Shown here one piece after another: positions 1 to 11,097 of a stretch of 64,000 nucleotides of DNA. The position numbers were made by a program, and so were the translations under genes. Under the pieces are notes generated by a model that saw nothing but the letters and a program-made list of their open reading frames with translations, did no database searches and had not been told where the DNA came from. The stretch's first letter is position 1. Every line of letters begins with the position of its first letter. The DNA comes from Paracyclopina nana (Eukaryota; Arthropoda; Copepoda; Cyclopoida; Cyclopettidae), in NCBI GenBank assembly GCA_019096065.1, contig JAGUCH010000004.1:868001-932000 (forward strand). Direction: 5' to 3'.

Positions 1-53
1 TTGACACTGCAAACGATGCTTCAATGTTCAAGAAAAGCGTTCACTATAGCCCT

Positions 54-1076
54 GCATTCCAGCTCGGGCTTGATGCAGCACCATATTTGAGTGTCTGTGA
101 TTACTACCGGCCAAGCGTTGGTGCTTATGGGCTACCAATGCCAATTTGGCATCCTTTTTTTCCTTGGGCATTCCGGCTCGGCCTTGAGTGCGGCGAAGGA
201 AACGTAGTCCCTACAGGACTGGAAAACCGGCCGTATGTCATTGCACATAGCAAAAGCAAGCTCAAGCACTAGGCAATGGCACAATATTCTTTTCCATATC
301 AGGCTAGAAGACGTGTATTTTTCATTTTCTCACATGTCAGTCTACAATGTGTGCTGACCTAGCTTGTTTTGCTAGTGCTGTGTTTAGCGTAAATTGAGTT
401 CTCCACCAAAAAAGAGGGGATTCATGTGGCAACTGCAAGATAGCCATATTTCAGCACTTCTTTTATTTAACAATATGCCTAATCTTTGTGCACTTTGAAC
501 CTTTTCTTCTGTTAGTCCATCTGGCGATCATTAGCGGTATCATTATAACATTAGTCATTTTCATTCTCTTGACTTTTATGCAACGTTTTATTTTATTCCT
601 TGTACCCGCATAATAAATCCCGGAATTTGAGTCACCACTCGAGCCAAGTATGGCCATTTTTGAGTTTAGTTAGGTTCAAAAACCTTCCCAGGTGAATTGT
701 AGGTGCACCGGCGGTTCCAATCTTCATTGTTCGTTTCAGCCTTGGGCAAAACGTTTTTGGTTCGTGGTTAGGCGCATGGTGGCGCCACCATTCTACATCT
801 CCAAGCGAAGCCGCTCAAACTGGATTTTTCTAGTGTGGGAGCGTCTCTGGATTTTTGTTCCATAACAACTTTTTGCCCCCCTTGGAGTCGGGTATCTGTT
901 CGACAAAAGCTGGCTCAGCGTCTTTGCGCAATGCAACTCACATTTCAGTCTATCTTGCTCAAATGTTTTTTGTCTAGCCATTTTGAACAGACTCATAGAT
1001 TATGTTTTATCTGTTATCACTGACTTGCATAGCTATTATAGCATTATAGCTCTGCATTCCAGCTCGGTCTTGATGC
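54..1076 (+). repeat. Dispersed 23-bp motif in noncoding block (left unit)
   Basis: The motif GCATTCCAGCTCGGNCTTGA recurs with small changes at 54, 168 and 1054. A fourth copy in the equivalent right-hand block starts at 22257. The block from 1 to about 1350 is otherwise AT-rich, and I see no gene in it. An 82-codon frame at 24-272 is built partly from these motif copies. Possible protein-binding sites or remnants of a simple duplication. Confidence 0.5.
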
Positions 1077-1350
1077 GTGCATCAAGTTCGGGTGCTCATA
1101 ACCGAAATTAATTTAAAAGATTGAGGTTGTCAGCACCGATCTTTTCAGCTAATTTCGGTTAGCACTAATAATAATATATGAAGCAGATTTTGCGACATTT
1201 ATGTGCTAGTGTTCAGGTTTATAGTTTTGTGTAGTCGTTTGCCATATCCATCATTTTCTAGAAATTTTGTTTACAATACTTTCTCAGAGCACGAGGGCGC
1301 TCAAATTTTGTGAAATTTTTGGGGCGCAGGCTGCATTTCCTGCGGCTACG

Positions 1351-1427
1351 TATATATACTCCCCCCTCCACAATTTTCTGCATTTTGTGGGAACTGCAGT
1401 GAGCAGTCACACAAAATTCAGGTAAGT
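1351..1427 (+). promoter_or_regulatory. Plus-strand TATA box, short exon and splice donor (left unit)
   Basis: TATATATA at 1351-1358 is followed about 60-70 bp later by a perfect donor CAG|GTAAGT (donor at 1422). The arrangement reads as a promoter, a noncoding first exon of about 40 nt and an intron start, directed antisense to pol. A pyrimidine-rich acceptor-like site lies near 2490. No convincing plus-strand coding frame follows, so the product may be noncoding RNA. Confidence 0.4.
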
Positions 1428-1532
1428 ATGTTTTCGAATCTTTTACTATAAAAGATCTTATCGGCTAGGCTAATTTTATTCAATGTTATTTAAACGATGG
1501 CGCCCGTGGGCACCATCCATGATATCAATAAC

Positions 1533-3060
1533 CTAAATCGTGCCATAGTAAGAAGAGAAACGCGGCACATATTGAACTTTATTTTCATTTAGAATTACAA
1601 TTTCGTTTGTCACACATAGACTGTTGGGCAAATGAAATGTAAAATGGTATTTTATGGGGAAACACTTGTTCACCTCCAAGATACCCCAGTTGTATCCAAA
1701 GCTGATGAGTTCACCAGCATATAGGTTTTTTGTTGTCTTTAGTAGCCACAAAGGAGCGGCCCATTCCAATAGAGAGTGGGTCCCTACATTTTGTTGAGGC
1801 ATGAAGACCATAGTTTGGGCTGATTATTCGCCCAGGCACAAAGCTGTACTTAGTATTTCAAGATCCCTTCTTAGGGAGATGAATCCCATTTTTGTACAGA
1901 TTTCCATGTTCCATCCTACTCAAAGTCCGGAGGCGTCACGCCTAGACCTGCGTTATGCAACCAGGTCATGGTCGAGACACTCTGATATTATAGGCACAGT
2001 AGTCGTTGCAACAGAGTTTTTGTTTTATGGCATATACTACTGTGGTATCGTTTCCATGCCAGAACATGTGTGATTTATAATCGTCCTTTTTTATCGATGC
2101 CCAATCCTCATTTCAGAGGTTGTGCATTTTCCTAATTTCTTCTGGAAGTTTTCAATATCGTTCCAAGATTTTATATAGTAATGCGGCCAACACAAGCCCT
2201 CATGCGTATTGTGAGGTTTATTGTGTCCCACTTGCACAGTGCCTAGTGCCAACTTTTGCTGTACTAAGGTACGAATGTCCCAGTAGCTATCAACCCACGC
2301 GAGGCATGGAGTGGATAGCGGTTCCATTTGGACATAGCTCAGTGGAGCTTTAACCATAGTTTTCAAAACATAACTATTCAGATGGGGCATTAGCCCCTCT
2401 GGTATTACGCCCATCTGCAACTTCCCTCTTGCATGGCGTGTTTATAGTACTTTACTTTATATAACTTATATAATAGTTAACTTTATTCAGGCCAATCGGC
2501 CTATTGTTCATCGTAAGATTGACCTCCTACTATAGTAGTATGGGGCAAGCACACGTAAGTACCGGTCAAAGCTTGGTTTGCATCGGTATTTGTCAGGAAA
2601 CAGGACAAAATTATTTGTCCCATCAATACCAATACTGTAAAAATAACCTACACAAACTTCATTTGTTTTGTCAAAGCAAGCGAGGTTTGGTTTGTTGTTG
2701 GATTGAACAAGCCTTGGAGGAAGTCCAAATCCAGTGCCTTGCGGCATCCATCATTTTTATACATACTTTTAGAACCGCTAACGAACTGCAGAGAGTATGT
2801 TTCGTTAGTTGTTTTCTTGCTGTCAATGTACTGTTCAGCAACTTATCACCTTTATGCATATTGTACCTTACTGGCGGGCATGTGAAGAGACATTGCCCGT
2901 TCGTATCCATTTCTATGATCTTTTTGGCAAGTGGCCAAATTCAGGTCCGCAATCGACATTTTGCATTAACTTACTTTTGGGTGCGCTTGATTGGTAAAAC
3001 GGTGCGCCCATATTGGACTGACAAAGTAAAGGTAGTGACCCCATAAAATATGGGAACTAC
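1533..3060 (-). other. Minus-strand ORF cluster downstream of pol (left unit)
   Basis: Four overlapping or adjacent minus-strand frames of 79-109 codons lie just after pol, where an envelope or accessory gene would sit. They are tyrosine- and cysteine-rich and contain N-glycosylation sequons, suggesting an extracellular or viral surface product. Short GT...AG intervals inside the cluster could be introns, so it may be a spliced gene rather than debris, or both. No family recognised. It looks broken or interrupted several times. A 180-codon plus-strand frame (2504-3046) overlaps it but is not kept in the other unit. Confidence 0.4.
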
Positions 3061-3093
3061 AATTACCGTCATCACGTCCGTACTTACAAAACT

Positions 3094-6000
3094 CTATTTA
3101 AACTTCTTAAAAGCTAGCTTGTATAGTTCATCATAGGTGAGACGCAGCCGCTTCATTTCATTTATGTTGCTATCATCTTGGTGATCCATGCCAGTCGCTT
3201 TAAGAAACTGAATATAATCAGGGACTGCAGCCATGTTTTTATTCAGTTTCCAATTAGGAATTACCTCTTCTAGTAACTCTCTCTCTTTTTGATCAGGCCT
3301 TTCCCTCGTATTTGTAAATCTAACACGGGCGAATTCCTTGTCCTCCCGATCTAAAGGAGCTATTCGTGGAATATTAGGGAAGTATTTTTGTTCTTTACCA
3401 GCTTTACTTTTCTCTTTCCCATACTTTCTTATGCCCGCTAACCTTCTGTAATCTACAGTTTCTTTTCTCTCCCGCAGTTGTCGTTTGGGAAGGATCCGTA
3501 TTGGAGTGGGCTCACTAATCTCAGGTTCAACTGTTGGTTGGACAGCGGCCGAGGATTCTGGTTCCTTTGGTTCGGCGAATGATGTGGCTGCCGAACTACT
3601 CGGCTGGTCAGAGGACACCAAAATGTTCGTGTCAAGGAGCTGTTGAACATTCTGTGAAGGACTTGTATCCTGTTCAGTTGTCAATGCTGCTTCGGAACGA
3701 GTCAATGCTTCAGAGGGATCAGGCTGAGCAATCGCAGGAGGGCCCGCAGGTACGTTCTTTTTATTATACTTTTGAAACCCTGCCAGGGAGCGATAGTTAA
3801 CGTTTTTTCTTCTCCTTAGGTTATGAGGAAGAAAACTTAATGGGGACAACTTTTCTGGTTCATACGGAGCTCGTACAGCAGCCTCAGGTGGCTTCTGAGT
3901 ACCCGGTTGTGGAACTACCGGGCCAGTTTGCTTGACAGTGGGGTGTGCAACCTCAGGAGTAGCTTGATGAGCAAGGTGCTCCTTTTCAGTCATAGCCAGG
4001 TCACCCAAAGGTGTAACCTTTGCCGAGGAGTGCTCAAGTACGTTTGTGCTTGGCACAGTTTGTGGTACTCCCGCATTTGGTAACTCACTATTTCTTGGTT
4101 GCAAATCAGGTTTTCTGACCGGACTTTTCATTATAGTATACCGAACTTGAGGCTCCCCTCCTTCAGCTCCATAAATCTCCGGTTTCGGGGCACTGGGCCC
4201 TTCCATAGGATTATCGATTGGTGGAGAGGGAGGCCGTTTACGTGGTGAGAGTTCTAACTGGCGTCGTACAATATCGATTGCTTTTTGAACATTCTGTTTA
4301 ATGCTTTTTGTCAGCGGTGTACGCCGCAGATTTTTACGAGCTGTATAATAAATTGTGGTTGTGTCATCACTATCACTACTTTCATTTTCATCGTCGTGTG
4401 TATTTCCGCCGAATGGATCAGTAGGCAGTGCTAATTGCATACTTTCCAGGCCAGCAGATAAAGATTCTAAATCAGTGTCAAATTTGGAAGGTGCGATGAA
4501 AGATGCTGCTTTTTCAACAACCTCCTCTATATTATCATTGTCCTTATTAGGAGTTGCAGACATACTTTGGTCAGGAGTGTGATATTTCTCCGGACTTTCA
4601 GGTATATCTGGCACACGTTGATCACGGTATTGGCCACGAAAGGCCCACTTTACAGGGCTGACCCCTGCAAGTGTCCCTTCACTGACGTTCGAGCGATCAG
4701 GAGTACTAATATGGTCAGGTTTGACACTTGGTAAATTCGGGTATAATTGTTCTTGTTGGGCCATTTCTGCAAAAGTAGGAGGGCCACGTTGGCTTAAGGC
4801 CAGCATGTCCTCATAAAATGCTTCATTGGGCCCTGTATTTGCACTTAGTGCAATTGCTTGTTCAATAAAATCATCAGTGCCAGTGTCAGACAAAGAATCA
4901 CTAGCTTCTTTGTGGAAAATATTATTACCAGCATTGTCAGCTAGGTATTTTTCTTCTAACTTCTTACGGTCATATTGTTCCCATTGCTTTTGCACGAGTT
5001 GTTTATTTTCCTCCTGTATTCGCAAAATATCTGAGGGCTTAAACAAGCTCGCTGCCTTTTGCATGAGGATAGAACCAGAGCGCTTATAGGTTTGGTGAAT
5101 CGCACTTGGCTCTGTGTCCATTGATGTGGACTGTGATATCAATGAGCTTTGCGAGGCCACTATACTAGAGGCCTTTGTGTGACCCCGCAAACTATAATCA
5201 TGACTTTCAGGGGCTGCCCCTTCAAGAAATTCAATAACCTCATTCCTTGCTTTTTTACGTAGAATTTCTTCCGGAGTGTAAGGTCGTTTCAAGAGGTTGG
5301 ACAACTTTTCCGGAAGAAATCTATATAGTTCGTGGAATCGGTATAACTTTACATGATCTAAGCTTACTTCACGAGTAAGCCCATCATAAAGATACGGCTT
5401 TACAGTCACAGTTGAATGCTGTCCAATGTCTATGACTTCAAATAAATCATCCATAAATTTATACCGTTGTTTATTTATGGGGTGTTTTATAACCAAAACT
5501 AAAGATCCAATCTCAGGTTTAAAGGAAGGCCTTTCAGTAGCCTTCATTTTTTCTAAGTGGAACTGTTCTTCTAGATCATATTCGCGCATGCGTTGACGCC
5601 ATTCAGCTTTATGAATTTTGTCCTCGCTTTCACTAAGTATTTCAAACACATCCCGTCCTAAGTGATAGAACGGCATTTTATCGAAAAATAATGAGAAAGG
5701 TGTGGGGGTGATCTTCACCCCGTTATCATCAGTATATGCCAAATAAGTAAGAGGGCGGTTATTTATTGCGTAAATAGAAGTCTTAAACACATCGCATAAC
5801 TTCATATTGTATGAGTTCGAGTTTAAGACTAATGCACTCCTTATTATTCGTATAGCATTTTCAGCGTAAGCGTTCGAATGCTTGTATGGCGATAAAGTTC
5901 GGTAATGACATAACTCCTTAATTTTATAACGATCAACAAGGCGTTGGAGGGCCTTATTAGTCGTTAGCTGGGCACCATTATCTGCAAGTAATGTTTTTGG

Positions 6001-9000
6001 CACCCCAAACAAAGAAATTACTTCTTCCATAGCATTCGCTACCTGCTTATATTTAGCATCCAATAGTGGTTTAGCAATTATCATCTTAGAGTAAACATCG
6101 ACAAATACTAACAGGTCTTTTGCGGAAGACCCTTTGACTAAAGTGTCATCGAACTTGGCCAAATCAATCATTACCAATTCCCATGGCTGAGTCGGGATGC
6201 GGAAACGCCCCTTCCCAACAAACCTAGTGTTTGCTTGGCGGTATAAAGCGCAATGCATGCACGCACCAATAATTATACGACTGATTCTGGCTGAGTAAGT
6301 TGAATACATAGATTGGGTAAAAAGGGTGTTGGTCTTTTTACTCCCCAAATGGTTATGTAACAGATGAATACATGCCATAAGGTACACACAGTTAGGCATA
6401 CTCATATACACTTTTGTATTAGTAGCAACACTGAAGGGTAACTTTACATTCTTGCGTATAACCAACAAGGCACCATCAAGAACTCGATATTTTACCGCAA
6501 CGTCTAATGGAACTTTCTCTGGAGGCGAAAGCATAATTAAATTTATTATCTTTTGTGTCTCTTCACAATTTTGTTGCAACTTAATGAGTAGGTTGCGGGT
6601 AATTCCTGGTAAATGTGGCGATATTCGCCGTTTAACAGTTACTGTATCTACTCTTAAGTTATTTTCTATATGATTTACTGGTGAGTCAAAATCAGCTTCA
6701 CCATGAAATGAATGAGATAATTTTGAAAGTATCTCGTCTTCAAGAAATTCATCATCATCATGTTTTGCTTGAAGTAAGGTTGACGTGTCGTCGTGCACAA
6801 ATGGCGGCTTCGTGCCGATCATGTCAACCCATTTGTCATTTAGGCAATGCAACCTTTTCTGGAGTAGAGTCTTACTCATAGTTCCAGAATTCACAAGTGT
6901 ATCATACACGTGTGTAAGTAATTCCTGGGTTGTAAGCACCTTATCTTTGATCGCATCGGGTAGAGGGTATTTATTTGAATAAATATCCTTAGTAATCTGT
7001 CCCGCAATAGAGTAAGGCGCATAAAATACAGTTTCACCTTCTGGTGTTTGATGGTATTTATTTAATAATACATCAACTACTTCTACCTCTGTGCGAGGTA
7101 CAGCCCTCAATTTCCATGCTACAGGCAGGGAATAAATACGAGCTGCTAATCTATGAGTAAATGCATCTTTACCAGTAAACGAACTAGCCAGCACGCTGGC
7201 TATTGATAGACAATCCGTAACTATGACTAGTCGCTCATAGGCGAATAGTATGCTTTTAAAATGGTTTATCATTGTTAAAACTCCTAATGCTTCACGCTGA
7301 AACGAGTGGTACGAGAGGCAAACTGATAAAGGAAAGCGTGCGCTGTGTGCACCAACACACACAGCTTTACCATCCTCATTCACCTCCATTAATAAAGCTG
7401 AGGTGCTAATTACCCCAGAATCAACCACTAGATAGCCTTCTTTAAAACGTGGTAGTGCCAACGACATTCCAGTTTTAATCTCGTCTATTACTTTATAGAA
7501 ACATTTTTCCTGGAAAGCAGTGAAAGTGAACTTCCCTGTTTTTCCTTGTGCTGTCTGTAATACATCAAGCAGTGGAGCTGTGTATGTAGCCATATTGGGG
7601 CAATACTGGCTTAACCAGTTTGTCATTCCAATAAACTTTTGCAGCTGTTTCTTAGTTGTGGGAATAGGGAAATCATCAAATGCAGACCTGAATTTATCGG
7701 GCATTCGCATAGTCATAATCCCATTTTCGTCAATAGATATTAGGTGCCCTAAGACTGTAGCTTCTTTAACACCTAATTGTGTCTTTTTAATTTGTAATAG
7801 GGCATTTAAGTCCTTGAGGCTTTGAAACAACTTCCTCAAATCACCTAAATGTCGTATGTAATCATCCAATGTAGCAGGCCTAGGCTTGCCAGGGTTCTTA
7901 CAGGCCACAACCAAATCGTCTACATATACACATGTAAAGGGCAATATCTCAGGGTTAAGGGCCTGTTGGAGGAGCTCTGCGAACATTCTCGGAGCAATGG
8001 CGATCCCTTGTAGGCATGACTTACTTTTTAGAAAGACTGATCTATATATACTGCGAGGGGACGTTACTGCAAAGCAGCACATATCAGCACTATCAGAGTC
8101 CACAGGTAAGTTATCGTATCCGGATGTTACATCGAAAGATGACATTAAACATGAATTAGATAACATCCCTAGCAAGGTAGGGATAGGAGGCACTATGTGC
8201 TCCGAGGTCGTAAATATCAGGTTTTTATTAAAAGATGTTAAGTCAACCAATAGCCGAGGCTTGCGTTGCTTCATGGGCAGCTTTTCATCATTTGGCCTTG
8301 AAGTCAAGAAACAAGGGCAAGCCGAGTACCTATTAAGTGACTTATCCACAATCTCAATTAATCCAGATGACAGCATTAATGCTATTTTACGGTCAACCTG
8401 CGTAGTTTCATACTCCGACATGTTAAATACTTTTGGCACCAATGGTTTATCATCCTTTAACTGGAACTTCATGGGTTCGACATTCCATAGCCTATATGAT
8501 CTAGGATCCTCCGAGAATATAGTCTTATATTCTATTAAGAGGTCCCTAAAGTCTTCTCTGACCTCATCCGGAATGTGTTCTAGATCCATGTTCAAGATCG
8601 TTTCTGGTTTCAATGGAAATGTGTAACCTGCTACTCCATTTAAAACACGGAGAGGGTCAAATTCACTAGGGAATTTCAGAAGGAGATTATAAACCTCATC
8701 ATATAGTTTTTGGTTATTTTTCTCATCCTTAGAGAGCTCCAGGCTAGCTGATACAAGGTCTAGTTCAGAAGGACTTTTCAGGACTGTTTGTCTGACACTG
8801 GTATCCACAATAGGACCTTCGTAAATAGTAGTGAAGCTCTTAAGTGGCACTTTGATGCCCATGTTCTTTGCCAAGCAAGGCTTGCACGAGCAACCATGTG
8901 GTTCAAGTACAAATGGTATAAATTTACCAAATTTTGTCTTTATATCCTCTTCGGTAAGGTCATCAGGGTACATTTGTAACCCAGATAACACTAGCAATGC

Positions 9001-11095
9001 AGCGGTGGTTGCCATACAAAGTGGGTCACCTACATGCACATCGCCATCCATAAGTGTTCTGATCCACACGTCGTCGGCCACATTTTGGTACCGTAATTGA
9101 CCAATTATTATGTACATAAGCGTGGTTAAGTAGCCAATATTCTCAGCATGTTCGCTAGGGACATGGAATATTAACTCAACATTGTTGGACAACTTAAACA
9201 TGATACCATGAGCTCCAAGAACATTTAGTTCAAAATACTTATCTAGTTCATTTCTTTGATAAGCAAGTGGGTAATTCTCATACTCATGTATCATCATAGT
9301 TATTATGACCCTATCCATCCCAGTGAGGTAGGATTCAATAGGACACAAGGCAATGGTCATACATGGTGGGCAAATATACTTATATTTTAGCCATACTACT
9401 TTAAGTTTATCCACCATCATATTCATCTTTATTACAATGCGCTTTTGTTCGCCAGACAAAAGTTTATGTCCTGGGACAATAACAGCCCACGGTAATTCAT
9501 CCCATTTTTCTCGTTTCATAAATTTGCTAATTATCACATCAGTTATCTCTTCGTAACCGTCACTTTGGTTAGCTGAGATAAATACGTAATTTCCTTTCCT
9601 ACTAATCATAGGCTTATGGCTTCCCCTTAATGGCTCATAGGCATTGAAAAAATGCATATCAGTAAAGGAAAGTCCATTTATATCAGTAAACTGCACAATT
9701 ACGTGCGAATCTAAATAATTGCAGTAACATGACTCCATTTCATGCTCCAGGGCCTTTAAACTAATGTTAGCCACATGGGCTGCAACCGTACTCTTAAATT
9801 TCTGTTTCTTGACAATCCTGGCTCGCCCAATCACTGCATGTGCATTTAAGTAGATGGGATCCTCAGTATTGTTCCCAATATTTACTGGGAAAGTACCTTT
9901 ACGAGTGACAGCAGTAAGTGCCCCCAGAGGTCACTCCGCGGTACTCGTTACTAGGCATAAAGTTTAAGTACTTATCCACCAATCCGGAATAGACATTTTT
10001 CTGGTGATGTGTACGACCAAGGTCGTCATCTTCGTCAGAGTCAGAATCTATTTGAATGTCATTACTGATGACAGGTAAATCATGAGGTAAACTAGCCATG
10101 GTGGTCACTTCTTCCCCAGGGAGTAGAGTGATCCCTTCATTTATTGCCACTGGGTAGAAGGCCTCTTTTGATAGTAATAGTGGAATTTTCTTATGCTTAG
10201 ATTTTCCAGGGAAATCCATAAAGTGCTTTCCATCTTTACTAGTCATCCGGACATTATTGTCCACTAATAACGAGTTTCCTATCATTAATAGTGTATCGCA
10301 ATCAGATACAAGGAAAACAGCCTGTCTGATTAAAACACGATTCCCAAATGCAACTTGGATAGAGACAGCTTCATTCCCTGGGAATTCTTCCCCATTAAAG
10401 TTCTTAATTACATAATTAGTTTCGACCCGAGGTAGAGTGTAACCAATTTTGTCTTCGATCAGTTTTACAAGAGTGCGTGATATTATCTGCACCATTGCTC
10501 CACTGTCAAATAAAGCATGCAAACGTATTTTTCCAGTTATTTCTACTGGTATAAAATACCTTTCACAAACATTATGTAGTTTTAATGAGTATATACTCAG
10601 TACGTCATCTTCAAGTTCCGGATTCGGTAAAGGTTCAAAATGTGTTACTGGCTCTGCTTCATTAGCATTTACTGAGGCCAGATGTGTAACGATACCATCA
10701 TTACTACAAGTTTTTTGCTCATCACTCGTGCTACCTTTTACAAAGTAGTACCATAAAGCTATTATTGCTCCACTACAGATTACTGTAATTGGCCAATAAT
10801 CCCAACCAAATAAGCAATATTGACATATTGTTATTGCAAACAGTATTATGCTAATCTCAATTACAGTCATAGTATGCTGATGGACAAACCGACTTTTTCT
10901 ACCCCTTATTGCAAGGACCAGAGCCTTTTTGTCCTCACTTCCACGAGTCATAATTTCGGCATTTTTCACAGATTGCTCCTTTAAATAATCAAAGTAAGCT
11001 CGTCCTACTTCTTTGTTACATTCTCCCCTCATAAATGAAGGCAAGATGTAACTATCTTTAACATTCTTATTGGGAGTTTTTGTACTTGGTCCCAT
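3094..11095 (-). CDS. pol: Pol polyprotein: TM hairpin, protease, RT, RNase H, integrase, long tail (left unit)
   Basis: Domains in order on the minus strand are as follows. Two hydrophobic segments lie at residues 77-118 (about 10740-10867). The aspartic protease has active site FDSGA (about 10500). The gypsy-type reverse transcriptase has YVDD near 7925 and the typical LGH..S...G block after it. RNase H has D near 7430, E near 7300 and D near 7215. The integrase has an H-x3-H and C-x2-C zinc finger (about 6260-6370) and a D, D, E triad (about 6165, 5990, 5845). A GPY/F-like module (about 5370-5480) follows, then a tail of about 740 residues rich in Pro, Ser and Glu. The order PR-RT-RH-IN and the RT motifs place it with Ty3/gypsy rather than BEL or copia. 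It looks nearly whole, with about one break. It should copy the RNA to DNA and insert it. Confidence 0.85.
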
Positions 11096-11097
11096 TA
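11093..11097 (-). promoter_or_regulatory. TAATG stop-start overlap between gag and pol (left unit)
   Basis: The gag stop TAA and the pol ATG share one A. UAAUG is the motif used for termination-reinitiation in influenza B segment 7 and in the SART1 LINE. It would give downstream Pol without ribosomal frameshifting. Its use here is inferred from the overlap. Confidence 0.6.

Noticed and set aside
2504-3046. 180-codon plus-strand frame
   Set aside because: It overlaps the minus-strand cluster and is not preserved in the other unit, so it is probably a chance frame.
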